Source: Bacteroidales bacterium
GTDB lineage: Bacteria > Bacteroidota > Bacteroidia > Bacteroidales > UBA932
Length of the DNA stretch: 64,000 bases
Direction of reading: 5' to 3'
Assembly: GCA_016285175.1 (NCBI GenBank)
Contig: JAEEQF010000002.1
Coordinates: 1 to 64,000, forward strand
The notes beneath the pieces are model-generated. The model searched no databases and was not told where the DNA came from. It saw only the letters and a list, made by a program, of their open reading frames with translations. Shown here piece by piece: positions 21,512-34,514 of this stretch (its first letter is position 1; each line of letters begins with the position of its first letter). The position numbers and the translations under genes are program-made.

Positions 21512-24500
21512 ATGAAACGAATGCTCACCCTTCTTGCCCTGGCGGCCGCAGCGGCCGTCGGCGCATCGGCGCAAAGTCCCGATGAGGCGCGCCTCCTCCG
21601 TTTCCCCGCCACCAACGGCCGGGAAATCGCATTCTCCTACGCCGGAGACCTCTGGACCGTTCCCGTGGCGGGCGGCGAGGCCCGTCGGCTCACTTCCCAT
21701 GTGGGCTATGAGATGTTCGCCCGCTACTCTCCGGACGGAAAGACCATCGCCTTCACGGGCGAATACGACGGCAACCGCGAGGTGTACAGCATCCCTGCCG
21801 AAGGCGGCCAGCCGGTCCGCCTCACCTACACCTCCACCAATGGCCGCGATGACCTGGGAGACCGTATGGGCCCCAACAACATCGTAATCACCTGGAGTCC
21901 GGACGGTAAGAAGATCCTGTACCGCAACCGCATAGGCGACGGCTTCCCCGGCAAGCTCTGGGAGGTGTCTCCGGAAGGCGGCATGCCGGAGGAGATCCCC
22001 CTGCCGGAAGGCGGCTTCAGTTCCTGGAGCCCGGACGGCAAGAAGCTGGCCTACAACCGCGTGATGCGCGAATTCCGCACCTGGAAATACTACCGGGGCG
22101 GTATGGCCGATGACGTGTGGATCTGGGACCCTAAGGCCAAGAAAGTGGAAAATGTTACCAACAACATTGCCCAGGACATCTTCCCCATGTGGATCGGCGA
22201 CGAAATCTTCTTTGCCAGCGACCGGGACATGATCATGAACCTGTTCTGCTACAACACCAAGACCAGGCAGACCAGCAAGGTGACCAACTTTGATAAATAC
22301 GATGTGAAATTCCCTTCCACCGACGGAAAGACCATCGTCTTTGAGAACGGCGGCTATATCTACCGTTTCGACCCGGCCACCCGGGAAAGCGTACAGGTGC
22401 CCATCCGTCTGGCTTCCGATGCGGTCTATGCCCGCACCGAGCGGCGGGAAGTGGGTAATCGGCCTACGGCCTATTCCCTTTCTCCTGACGGCAGCCGCGC
22501 TGTGATCAGCGCCCGTGGCGAAATCTTCGACGTGCCGGTAGGGAAGGGCGTAACCCGCAACCTGAGCCGCAGCGCCGGTTCCAACGACCGCGGGGCCGAC
22601 TGGAGCCCGGACGGCAAATGGATTGCCTGGATCGGCGATATCACCGGTGAGACGGAAATCTATCTTTACGACGTGGCCAAGGGCGGTGCACCCGTGCAGA
22701 TAACCCAGAATGCCGATACCTACATCCGTTCCCTGCAGTGGAGCCCGGACAGCAAGCACATCCTCTATACGGACCGGAAGAACCGTCTGGTGGAGGTGGA
22801 AGTGCCCTCCGGCACCCGCCGGGTAGTACTCACCTGCCCGGAGGCCGAATTCCGTGGAGTGGAGTATTCCCCGGACAGCCAGTGGATCACCTACACCCGT
22901 CCTGCCAAGAACGAGATGAACATAGTTTATGTGTACAATCTCACCACCAATAAGGAATATGCCGTTACCGAACGCTGGTACAATTCGTCCTCCCCGCTCT
23001 TCAGCGCGGACGGCAAATACCTTATCTTCCGTTCGGACCGGGACCTGAATCCCCAGTACAGCAATATTGAGTGGAACTTTACCATGGGTAACATGAGTGC
23101 TACCTATATTGCCATGCTGGCCAAGGACACCCCGTCCCCGCTCATCGTGAAGGATCCCGAGGTGAAGGCCGATGAGGCGGCTCCCTCCAGGCCGGAAGGC
23201 CCGGCGGCCGGCCCCGGCAGGGGCGCTCCCGCAGGCAAGGATGCCGCTCCTAAGGTGGAAGTGAAAGTGGACCCGGACGGTATCCTGGACCGTGTTGTGA
23301 AACTCCCCATTTCCGGAATGGCCCTGTACTGCGACGGCAAGAAGGTCTGGTATATGGGCGGCGGAATTGGCGGCCCGGCGGCTGCCGGCCGCGGCGGCCG
23401 TGGCGGCATGGGCACCCGTGTCTATGATTTTGCCAGCGGCAAGGACGAGGAATGTGCAGAAGGCCGTATAATGTATCGCTATCCCGACAAGAAGGCCCTG
23501 GTGATGCGTGGCGGCCAGATGCAGGCAGCCCCCATGGGCGCCCGGATCGGCCCCGGAGATGAGGTGGTCACTTCCGACATGGTGGCTTTCATCGATTATC
23601 CCCAGGAGTGGGCCCAGATTTTCGATGAGGTGTGGCGTGCCTTCCGCGACGGTTACTACCTGGATAATATGCATGGCCGCAACTGGCAGGGCGTGAAGGA
23701 AAAATACGAGGTGCTGCTGCCTTATGTGCGCACCCGTCTGGACCTGAACTACGTGATTGGGGAAATGATCTCCGAACTGGCCAGCGGTCACGCCTACATC
23801 ACTCCGGGCGAATATCCCAAGCCGGAGCGTATCCCCATGGGCCTGCTGGGTGCCGAACTGTCCAGGGACCGCAGCGGCTACTTCAAGATCGACCGCATCC
23901 TGCAGGGCGCCAGCTATCGGCCCGAACTCCGTTCCCCGCTGCAGGAACCGGGCCTGGGCGTGAAAGCCGGGCAGTACATCACGGCCATCGACGGCGTTCC
24001 CACCAAGACCGTGGCCAACATCTATCAGCTGCTCATTGGAAAGGCCGATGTCCTTACGGAACTCACCATCTCCGACAAGCCCGCCGAGGGCGGAAAGAAG
24101 GTGGTGGTAAAGCCCATCGGCGACGAATATCCGCTCTACCACTATGAATGGGTGCAGAAGAACATCAGGACCGTGGAGGAGAAATCCGGCGGCAAGGTGG
24201 GATATATCTACATTCCGGACATGAGCCAGGAGGGCCTGAGCGAGTTCGCCCGCTACTATTACCCGCAGCTGGACAAGGAAGCCCTCATCGTGGACGACCG
24301 TGCCAACGGCGGCGGAAACATTTCGCCGATGGTGATCGAGCGCCTGCAGCGGGAGGTTTACCGCATGACCATGAGCCGCACGTCCACCATGACCGGCACC
24401 GTGCCCGAGGGCACGCACACCGGTCCCAAGGTGCTCCTGATCGACAAGTATTCGGCCTCCGACGGAGACCTGTTCCCGTGGAGCTTCAAGGCCAACAAAT

Positions 24501-24820
24501 TAGGTACCGTCATCGGCACGCGCACCTGGGGCGGTATCGTGGGTATCAGCGGCTCCCTGCCGTATCTGGACGGGACGGATGTGCGTGTGCCCTTCTTCAC
24601 CAATTACGACAGCAAGACCGGTCAGTGGATTGTGGAGAACCACGGCGTGGATCCGGATATCCTCCTTGACAACGATCCCATTAAGGAGTATGCCGGAGAG
24701 GACGAGCAGCTGCTGAAGGCCATCGAGGTAGCCCTGGAGCAGATCAAGGACCGCAAACCGCTGCCTGGCGTCCCGGCCCCCCGCACCTTCAAGGACCTGG
24801 GTCTGGAGCAGCTGGATTAG
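21512..24820 (+). CDS. Tricorn-like S41 protease, exported
   Basis: 1102 residues. Signal peptide (MKRMLTLLALAAAAAVGASAQ), then a beta-propeller domain of PD40-type repeats (recurring SPDGK motifs; about 25-550), a Gly/Pro-rich segment, a C1-like domain, a PDZ domain (about 800-870) and a C-terminal S41 peptidase core. By comparison with the archaeal tricorn core protease the catalytic residues would be His760 (SGHAY), Ser983 (in YSASDGD) and Glu1042 (WIVENHG). In Bacteroidota this family is thought to act on exported peptides in the periplasm. It begins 10 bp after copA, so it is likely cotranscribed with it, and is followed by a clear terminator. Confidence 0.9.
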   Translation: MKRMLTLLALAAAAAVGASAQSPDEARLLRFPATNGREIAFSYAGDLWTVPVAGGEARRLTSHVGYEMFARYSPDGKTIAFTGEYDGNREVYSIPAEGGQPVRLTYTSTNGRDDLGDRMGPNNIVITWSPDGKKILYRNRIGDGFPGKLWEVSPEGGMPEEIPLPEGGFSSWSPDGKKLAYNRVMREFRTWKYYRGGMADDVWIWDPKAKKVENVTNNIAQDIFPMWIGDEIFFASDRDMIMNLFCYNTKTRQTSKVTNFDKYDVKFPSTDGKTIVFENGGYIYRFDPATRESVQVPIRLASDAVYARTERREVGNRPTAYSLSPDGSRAVISARGEIFDVPVGKGVTRNLSRSAGSNDRGADWSPDGKWIAWIGDITGETEIYLYDVAKGGAPVQITQNADTYIRSLQWSPDSKHILYTDRKNRLVEVEVPSGTRRVVLTCPEAEFRGVEYSPDSQWITYTRPAKNEMNIVYVYNLTTNKEYAVTERWYNSSSPLFSADGKYLIFRSDRDLNPQYSNIEWNFTMGNMSATYIAMLAKDTPSPLIVKDPEVKADEAAPSRPEGPAAGPGRGAPAGKDAAPKVEVKVDPDGILDRVVKLPISGMALYCDGKKVWYMGGGIGGPAAAGRGGRGGMGTRVYDFASGKDEECAEGRIMYRYPDKKALVMRGGQMQAAPMGARIGPGDEVVTSDMVAFIDYPQEWAQIFDEVWRAFRDGYYLDNMHGRNWQGVKEKYEVLLPYVRTRLDLNYVIGEMISELASGHAYITPGEYPKPERIPMGLLGAELSRDRSGYFKIDRILQGASYRPELRSPLQEPGLGVKAGQYITAIDGVPTKTVANIYQLLIGKADVLTELTISDKPAEGGKKVVVKPIGDEYPLYHYEWVQKNIRTVEEKSGGKVGYIYIPDMSQEGLSEFARYYYPQLDKEALIVDDRANGGGNISPMVIERLQREVYRMTMSRTSTMTGTVPEGTHTGPKVLLIDKYSASDGDLFPWSFKANKLGTVIGTRTWGGIVGISGSLPYLDGTDVRVPFFTNYDSKTGQWIVENHGVDPDILLDNDPIKEYAGEDEQLLKAIEVALEQIKDRKPLPGVPAPRTFKDLGLEQLD

Positions 24821-24842
24821 TTCCGTTTCCTACTTTTGTTTA

Positions 24843-24889
24843 TCCCGATGTTCAAATGTTTTACCGGACATCGGGACTTCTTTTTTTTT
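24843..24889 (+). terminator. Terminator after the tricorn-like protease
   Basis: Nine-base arms 24843-24851 and 24868-24876, 16-nt loop, then CTTC and nine T. Confidence 0.8.
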
Positions 24890-24945
24890 GTGCTGAAAAG
24901 ACGTAACTTCGGAAAGCGAAAAACGCATATCTTACTAATCCTTAA

Positions 24946-26118
<1,173 letters not shown>

Positions 26119-26141
26119 CAAGGTTGGTTTTATGATGTCAT

Positions 26142-26175
26142 TTGCCCCGCCCGAAAAGGCGGGGCAATTGTTTTA
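26142..26175 (+). terminator. Terminator after esterase copy 1
   Basis: Perfect 10-bp arms 26142-26151 and 26158-26167, loop CGAAAA, then TTGTTTTA. Confidence 0.85.
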
Positions 26176-27426
<1,251 letters not shown>

Positions 27427-27447
27427 GCAATTGGCTGATAATAAAAT

Positions 27448-27486
27448 AAGACTGACCTCTGTGATAATTGAGGCCAGTCTTTTTTT
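27448..27486. terminator. Bidirectional terminator between esterase 2 and GH3
   Basis: Arms 27448-27459 and 27470-27481 with one internal mismatch, 10-nt loop, then a run of seven T on the plus strand; the minus strand side is preceded by A-rich sequence. It lies between convergent genes. Confidence 0.8.
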
Positions 27487-27504
27487 GAGGTTTTTCCTTA
27501 GAGT

Positions 27505-29763
27505 TTAGATGGAGACGCCAGCCTTCTGGCGGATGTCATCGGAGGCAGAGCCTACCAGCACTTCCAGCTGGCCGTGCTCAAGATCCCAGGCATTCTTTTC
27601 CACATTCCAGTAGCGGAGGTCGTTCACGGGAATCTCCAGGGTGACGGTCTTGGTCTCACCGGGCTGCAGGGTAACCCTCTGGAAAGCCTTGAGTTCCTTG
27701 TACGGCCATTCCACGGTGGCGTCTACGCGGTGTACATAGAGCTGGACCACTTCATCGGCCTCCATCTTGCCGTTGTTGCCAAGGTCGAAGGTAACCTTCA
27801 CGCCTTTCTTGCCGGCAGTGGCCTTGAGGGCGCCGTACTGGAAGTCCACATAGGAAAGGCCATGACCGAAGGCGTACATGGGCTTGACGTCCTTGGTGTC
27901 AAACCAGCGGTAACCCACCAGGGAGCCTTCCGTGTACTTGGATTCGGGCTTGGGAAGGGAATCCAGGAAGGCCTGACGTTCTGCCGGGCTCATCTGGAGC
28001 ACATCCTGGCGGTACATGAGGGAGAAGAGGTCTCCGCCGGCGTTCTTGTCCGGGAAGTTGCCCATGGCAAAAGCCGGAGAGTCTTCCAGCTGGGCGGGGA
28101 AGGTGAACGGGAGTTTGCCGGAAGGGGCGATATCGCCGAAGAGCACCTTGGCCAGGGCGGTGCCGCCCTCGGTGCCGTTCCACCAACCCTGGACGATGGC
28201 CGGGGAAACCGGCTCCAGCTCGCGGAGATCCGTGGGACCGCCGGAGATGAGGATGCTCACGAGGTTCGGATTGGCTTCGTACAAAGCCTTCACCACCTCA
28301 TTCTGCCCCACAGGAAGATCGATATTGGTACGATCGCTGCCTTCCGTCTCGATGCTCTTGTTGGTGCCGCCGAAGAAAAGGACCACATCGGCCTCCTTGG
28401 CCAGGGCGACGGCTTCAGCGAGGAGAGCGGGATCGGCCGGCTCGTCAATGGCCTGGGCCTCCAGCGGATTGGGCGTAGCGGAAGGAGGTCCCCAACGGCG
28501 GCCCGGGAAATTCTTGTAACCGGGGGCGTAAACCACCTCCACGCTACTGCCGGCGCGCTTTACGATGCCTTCCAACGGAGTTACTTCATAGAGGGCCTTC
28601 ACTCCGGCTCCCATGCCGCCGGACTGGGTCTTGAGGACGGCATTCTGGCCGATAACGGCAATCTTCTTCACTTCCTTGGAAAGCGGCAGGATACCGGCCT
28701 GGTTCTTCAATAGGACGATGCTCTTTTCGGCTACCTGCAGGGCGATGTCCTGGCATTCGGGCTGGGAAGTCATCACCTGGTTGGCCACATTGTCTGGAAC
28801 GGCCTCGATGGCATAACGTACGCGGAGAATCTGGCGGACTTTCTCATCCACCATGGCCTCGGTGAGGGCTCCGGTAGCAATGGAATCGATGACGGGCTGG
28901 CCCAGATAGTTGGAACCGGTCATCTGTACGTTCAGGCCATGAAGCATGGCGCCCATGGTGCTGTGTGTGCCGCCCCAGTCGGAAACGGTGAAGCCCTTGA
29001 AACCCCACTCGCCGCGGAGGATTTCATTCAGCAGGTGCTCATTCTCCGAGCAATAGTCGCCGTTCACCTTGTTGTAGGCAGGCATCACGCTCATGGCGCC
29101 GCCTTCGATGATGGCACGCTCGAAGGGCTTGAGATAGATTTCACGAAGGGTTCTCTCGTCCACCTGGGCATCCACGCTGCCGCGGTTGGTCTCCTGATTG
29201 TTGACGGCGAAGTGTTTGATACACACAGCCGTTCCCTGGTCCTGAACACCCTTGGTGTACTCCAGGGACAGGGCGGCGGAGAGGATAGGATCTTCACTCA
29301 GATACTCATAGGTACGGCCACCCACCGGCAGGCGCTGGATGTTCACGGCCGGGCCCAGGATTACGTCCTTGCCACGCAGGCGGGCTTCCTTGCCCATACC
29401 GGTACCATACTTGTAGGCCAGTTCCTCGCTCCAGGTAGCGGCGAGAGCGCTACCGGTAGGGAAATAAGTGGCGGAATCCAGTTTCCAGCCGGCACTCTGG
29501 AAGCCGTTGGGAACACCTTCTTCACGGATGCCGAAAGGTCCGTCGGCATAATGCATGTCGGCAATATCCAGCCGCTCTACACCGGCAGAGGACATGTTGG
29601 TTTTGCTGTGCAGCATGTTCACTTTCTCCTCCAGGGTCATCTGGGCGATGACGGCGTCAATCTTCTTGTCGTTGATGGTGAGTTTGTCCTGCGGAGAACG
29701 GGGGCCGGAGCAGGCGGCCAGCAAGGCTGCCGCGGTTGCCAAGAGAATTAGTTTTTTGTACAT
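27505..29763 (-). CDS. GH3 beta-glucosidase-type glycoside hydrolase, lipoprotein
   Basis: 752 residues. Signal peptide with lipobox LLAAC (Cys18), so membrane-anchored. GH3 N-terminal barrel with KHFAVNNQE and the nucleophile Asp262 in TVSDWGG; C-terminal alpha/beta sandwich with the acid/base Glu in the SIETEGSDR motif; fibronectin-III-like C-terminal domain (ends in the LEVLVGSASDDI region). This arrangement is that of broad beta-glucosidases (BglX-like), which release terminal glucose or xylose from oligosaccharides. It is convergent with esterase 2 and divergent from esterase 3, outside the susC operon but inside the locus. Confidence 0.88.
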   Translation of the reverse strand: MYKKLILLATAAALLAACSGPRSPQDKLTINDKKIDAVIAQMTLEEKVNMLHSKTNMSSAGVERLDIADMHYADGPFGIREEGVPNGFQSAGWKLDSATYFPTGSALAATWSEELAYKYGTGMGKEARLRGKDVILGPAVNIQRLPVGGRTYEYLSEDPILSAALSLEYTKGVQDQGTAVCIKHFAVNNQETNRGSVDAQVDERTLREIYLKPFERAIIEGGAMSVMPAYNKVNGDYCSENEHLLNEILRGEWGFKGFTVSDWGGTHSTMGAMLHGLNVQMTGSNYLGQPVIDSIATGALTEAMVDEKVRQILRVRYAIEAVPDNVANQVMTSQPECQDIALQVAEKSIVLLKNQAGILPLSKEVKKIAVIGQNAVLKTQSGGMGAGVKALYEVTPLEGIVKRAGSSVEVVYAPGYKNFPGRRWGPPSATPNPLEAQAIDEPADPALLAEAVALAKEADVVLFFGGTNKSIETEGSDRTNIDLPVGQNEVVKALYEANPNLVSILISGGPTDLRELEPVSPAIVQGWWNGTEGGTALAKVLFGDIAPSGKLPFTFPAQLEDSPAFAMGNFPDKNAGGDLFSLMYRQDVLQMSPAERQAFLDSLPKPESKYTEGSLVGYRWFDTKDVKPMYAFGHGLSYVDFQYGALKATAGKKGVKVTFDLGNNGKMEADEVVQLYVHRVDATVEWPYKELKAFQRVTLQPGETKTVTLEIPVNDLRYWNVEKNAWDLEHGQLEVLVGSASDDIRQKAGVSI

Positions 29764-29792
29764 ATCGGTTAGTGCTTGTTAATTCATTGACC

Positions 29793-29822
29793 GAAAGATA
29801 CGTATTCTTACCGATATTCCGA
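29793..29822 (-). promoter_or_regulatory. Possible promoter of the first GH3 gene
   Basis: On the minus strand TTTC, 20 bp, TATCTTTC. Both halves differ from consensus (TTTG, TAnnTTTG) only in the last base. Weak. Confidence 0.35.
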
Positions 29823-29886
29823 AACCCTGTTAACATTTGGGAAAACATATGAACAATCAAACTACAATTTAACGATTTGGAATGAG

Positions 29887-29894
29887 TATTTTTG
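29887..29894 (+). promoter_or_regulatory. Candidate promoter -7 box of esterase copy 3
   Basis: TATTTTTG, exact TAnnTTTG, 18 bp before the ATG at 29913. No -33 TTTG at the right distance. Confidence 0.5.
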
Positions 29895-29912
29895 CACAAA
29901 ATCTGAACATCA

Positions 29913-30995
29913 ATGAAACGTATCGTAACTCTTCTTGCCCTTTTAAGCTGCACCGTGGCCGCATCGGCCCAGGGCTGGAATTTTCAGCCCACCCCCAATG
30001 ACACCCTCCAGAGCACCCGTGTGCTGCCGGACGGAAAGGTCCTGTTCCAGATATATGCTCCCCAGGCCTCACAGGTTTCCGTCTCCGGCGACCTTCCCTG
30101 GGGCAAGCCCATCGTCTTTGAAAAGGCCGATAACGGCGTATGGAAAGGTATCTGCGAAGGCCTGGACGACGGCGTTTTCCGCTATAACTTCACGGTGGAC
30201 GGCGTGCGCGTGCAGGATCCCAAGGCTCCGCTCTCGGCAGAGCAGTCTTCCCTCCTTACCAAGGGCGAAGGCTATATCAAGGATGTACCGCACGGTGCCG
30301 TGGCGCAGCGTTTCTACTGGTCTAAGAACCTGAAGGAAATGCGCCGCCTGCATGTGTGGACCCCTGCCGGCTATGAGAAATCGGCCGATAAGCTTCCGGT
30401 ACTGTACCTCATTCACGGCGGCGGAGACAATGATGCCTCCTGGCCCGGTGTGGGCGCTGCCGGCTGGATTCTGGACAATCTCCTGGCCGAAGGCAAGATG
30501 GTGCCCATGATTGTGGTCATGCCCAACGGCACCATCAACGTGCAGAACGAGGTTCCTCCCTTTGCCGAGGATATGTACAACTCCATCATCCCCTTCATCG
30601 AGGCCAACTATAATGTAATGGCCGATAGGGATCACCGCGCAGTGGCCGGCCTTTCGATGGGCGGCATGGAGACCATGGAAGTGGCCTTCTCCCATCCGGA
30701 CGACTTCGCCTATGTGTGGGTGCTGAGCGCTTCCTTCGCCCCCGGGCAGGAGCCAGCTGCGGAATCGGCCCGTCTTAAAGTGAAGGAGAACATTTCCAAG
30801 CTCAACAGCTTCCGCAAGATGGTCTTTACCCAGGGCGGTCCCACGGACATTGCGTACCAGAACTGCAAGAACACCCGGGACCAGCTGGACAAGGACGGCC
30901 TCAAGTACGAGTATATGGAAAACGCCCAGGCCGGTCACAGTTGGACCACCTGGCGGGCCGATCTTCAGACCCTCGCTCCCACCCTGTTCCGCTAA
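29913..30995 (+). CDS. Secreted CE1-type esterase, copy 3
   Basis: 360 residues: signal peptide (MKRIVTLLALLSCTVAASAQ), CBM48-like N-terminal domain (about 30-105, with YNFTVDGVRVQDP), esterase domain with likely triad Ser248 (GLSMGG), Asp312 (GGPTD) and His342 (AGHSW). It is the most diverged of the four two-domain esterases here. It is transcribed away from the GH3 lipoprotein gene and ends at a strong terminator shared with esterase 4. Confidence 0.82.
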   Translation: MKRIVTLLALLSCTVAASAQGWNFQPTPNDTLQSTRVLPDGKVLFQIYAPQASQVSVSGDLPWGKPIVFEKADNGVWKGICEGLDDGVFRYNFTVDGVRVQDPKAPLSAEQSSLLTKGEGYIKDVPHGAVAQRFYWSKNLKEMRRLHVWTPAGYEKSADKLPVLYLIHGGGDNDASWPGVGAAGWILDNLLAEGKMVPMIVVMPNGTINVQNEVPPFAEDMYNSIIPFIEANYNVMADRDHRAVAGLSMGGMETMEVAFSHPDDFAYVWVLSASFAPGQEPAAESARLKVKENISKLNSFRKMVFTQGGPTDIAYQNCKNTRDQLDKDGLKYEYMENAQAGHSWTTWRADLQTLAPTLFR

Positions 30996-31020
30996 TCCGT
31001 ACATTTACAACCAGATAACA

Positions 31021-31057
31021 AATCGTCCCTGTGTCGCGAAACACAGGGACGATTCTT
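31021..31057. terminator. Bidirectional terminator between esterases 3 and 4
   Basis: Perfect 14-bp arms 31021-31034 and 31041-31054, 6-nt loop CGCGAA, then CTTTAAT. It lies between convergent genes. Confidence 0.85.
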
Positions 31058-31079
31058 TAATGCGCTTACACTCAGCTGC

Positions 31080-32255
<1,176 letters not shown>

Positions 32256-34460
32256 TTAGAACTTCAGGTTCTTCTTGAGGCGGATGTCCTCCGAGGAGGC
32301 GCCCAGCATCAGTTTCACCTTCTTGCCGCGGAAAGCCCAATCGTGCTTTTCGCTGTCCCAGAGCTTGAGGTCATCGGCCGGGATTACAAGTTCCACGGGA
32401 ACGGTTTCGCCGGTCTTTACGGCTACACGCTCAAAGCCGCGGAGGCGCTTGGAGGCGTCGTCGCCGCGGAATTTTGCGTAAAGCTGAACCACTTCCTCGC
32501 CGTCACGGGAACCGGTGTTCTTGAGGTTGAAGGAAACCACATAGTTGTCACCGTCCTTGCGCACCTTCATCTTGGAATACTTGAAGCTGGTATAACTGAG
32601 GCCGAAGCCGAAGGGGAAGATGGGTTTGGACTTGGCGTACATGTAGGTGCGGCCGTGGCGGATGTCGTAATCCAGCATGTTGGGAAGCTCCAGGATGTCG
32701 GTTACCCAGGTCTGGGTGAGACGTCCGGCGGGGTTGTAATCGCCGAAGAGGACATCGGCAAGGGCATTGCCCAGCTCCTGGCTGCACTGCGTCATGTGCA
32801 CGATGGCGGGGACGTTCTTGGCCGTCCAGTTGATGGCGAAGGGGAAGCTGGAGATGAGGGTTACCACGGTGTTGTGGTTGGCCTGCCAGACCACCTTGAT
32901 GAGGTCTTCGCTTTCCAGCTGCAGGCTGCGGCGGTCCAGGGATTCACGTCCGTCACCGGCGGTCACGCCGTAGCCCCAGGGGGACTGGACGGACTGGGCG
33001 TCCCAGTCCGGGCTGGTGGCAGGGGAGTTACCCACGCACACAATGCAGACATCGGCCCATTTGGCCAGTTCCTGTGCACTGCCGTCGGAGTCCCAGCGCT
33101 GGAACTTCACTTCCACGTCGGTGCCTTCCACCTTGGCCTGGATGCCTTCCAGCGGGCTCACGCGATAGGCCGGCAGGGCGCCGTACCAGTCCTTGAGCAC
33201 CTTTTCGGCCCTGTTGCCAAAGACGGCGATCTTTTTGACCTTGTTCTTGTCCAGGGGGAGCAGATTTCCTTCGTTCTTGAGGAGAACAACGGATTTCTGC
33301 GTTACCAGACGGGCCTTGTCTTTGAATTCCTGACGCTCCCAGGGAAGGTCTTCGTCGGAGCCGAATTCCTGTGCGTCATATGGGCAGGCGGCGTCCATCA
33401 GACCCAGGCGGAGCATGGTGCGGAGGTTGCTCTTGGTGCGCTCGTCCAGCAGGTCCTCGGAGAGGAATCCGGCGTCATAGGCGGCCTGTACCTGGGCGGG
33501 ACGGGCATCGATGAAACGGGTAAGACCCGCCTCCAGGGCCATCTGGACGGCTTCGTTCTCGTCCTTGGCATATTCGTGCATGCCCGGTTGGTACATGAAG
33601 CGGAGCGCGCCCGCATCGTCCACGATGGTTCCCTTCATGCCCCACTCGTCGTAGAGGATCTCCTTGATGAAGGGTGCGGCAATGCAGGGGATGCCGTTGT
33701 AGGCGTTGTAGGCGGTCATCAGGGACATGGCCCCGGCCTTGGCGCCTTTCCAGAAGCCGTAGCTGTAGTATTCGCGGAAGAGTTCCTCGTCAAAGCGGGA
33801 GTCCGTACGGTAACGGTTGTCCTCGTTGCTGTTTGCCAGGAAATGCTTCATGAGGGCGGCGCCCCGCCAGTAGGTGGGATCATCGCCCTGGATGCCCTTC
33901 ACCTCGGCGGCAACCAGTTCGCCCACCAGGTAGGGATCCTCGCCGAAGCTCTCCTCCGTGCGGCCCCAGCGGGGGTCACGGGCCAGATCGGCATTGGGAG
34001 CCCACAGAACCAGGCATTTCATGAAGGGGTTGCCGTTGGAATAGAAACGTGCCTCGTAGGACATTACGTCGCCAACGATGTGCGCCATTTCGCGGTCCCA
34101 GGTCTCTCCCACGCCGTAAGCCTGGGGGAAAGCGGTGCTGTTTCGGTATTTGGGAGGCGTCCAGCCGGGCCAGCCGCCACCGCCGCCAAACTGGCCGGTA
34201 TTGAGGCCGGGCAGCTCGGTGTCTCCGCCACGGACGATACCGTGGATGGCTTCAGTAGCTCCGGGACCGGCAATCCCCAGACGGGGAACGCCCTGCCCTA
34301 CGATGGTGCCGATTTTCTCGTCCACCGTCATCAGGGATACTGCATTGTCCAACCGGGCTTCTTCCGGGAGAGAGGTATCCTGAAAGGGATAATCGATGGT
34401 TTGCGCACGCAGCAGGTAACACGCTGCCAAAAGCGCTGATACTATCAATGCTTTTTTCAT
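32256..34460 (-). CDS. GH3 glycoside hydrolase, beta-xylosidase/glucosidase-like
   Basis: 734 residues from the ATG at 34458-34460; a TTG three codons upstream is less likely. N-terminal export signal (KKALIVSALLAACYLLRAQ) whose cleavage type is unclear. GH3 signatures: RDPRWGRTEESFGEDPYL, KHFLANSNE, and the presumed nucleophile Asp282 in TIVDDAGAL, where family members usually have SDxGA. The C-terminal half has GRESLDR, a likely acid/base Glu region, and a fibronectin-III-like end. It sits in the susC operon between esterases 5 and 4. Likely removes terminal xylose or glucose from oligosaccharides; exact specificity is not readable. Confidence 0.82.
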   Translation of the reverse strand: MKKALIVSALLAACYLLRAQTIDYPFQDTSLPEEARLDNAVSLMTVDEKIGTIVGQGVPRLGIAGPGATEAIHGIVRGGDTELPGLNTGQFGGGGGWPGWTPPKYRNSTAFPQAYGVGETWDREMAHIVGDVMSYEARFYSNGNPFMKCLVLWAPNADLARDPRWGRTEESFGEDPYLVGELVAAEVKGIQGDDPTYWRGAALMKHFLANSNEDNRYRTDSRFDEELFREYYSYGFWKGAKAGAMSLMTAYNAYNGIPCIAAPFIKEILYDEWGMKGTIVDDAGALRFMYQPGMHEYAKDENEAVQMALEAGLTRFIDARPAQVQAAYDAGFLSEDLLDERTKSNLRTMLRLGLMDAACPYDAQEFGSDEDLPWERQEFKDKARLVTQKSVVLLKNEGNLLPLDKNKVKKIAVFGNRAEKVLKDWYGALPAYRVSPLEGIQAKVEGTDVEVKFQRWDSDGSAQELAKWADVCIVCVGNSPATSPDWDAQSVQSPWGYGVTAGDGRESLDRRSLQLESEDLIKVVWQANHNTVVTLISSFPFAINWTAKNVPAIVHMTQCSQELGNALADVLFGDYNPAGRLTQTWVTDILELPNMLDYDIRHGRTYMYAKSKPIFPFGFGLSYTSFKYSKMKVRKDGDNYVVSFNLKNTGSRDGEEVVQLYAKFRGDDASKRLRGFERVAVKTGETVPVELVIPADDLKLWDSEKHDWAFRGKKVKLMLGASSEDIRLKKNLKF

Positions 34461-34476
34461 GTCTTTCAAGTAAAAT

Positions 34477-34504
34477 GGGCCGGCCTTGTCAATAGGTCCG
34501 GCCC
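34477..34504 (-). promoter_or_regulatory. Intercistronic hairpin between esterase 5 and GH3
   Basis: GGGCCGG (34477-34483) pairs with CCGGCCC (34498-34504). On the minus strand it is followed by ATTTTA, a weak T run, so it may be a partial terminator or an mRNA-stabilising hairpin that lowers expression of the operon's last two genes. Confidence 0.45.
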
Positions 34505-34514
34505 GTTCAGATAC

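Noticed and set aside
32343..34439. 698-codon open frame opposite the second GH3 gene
   Set aside because: Antisense shadow; the GH3 reading is fully supported by motifs.
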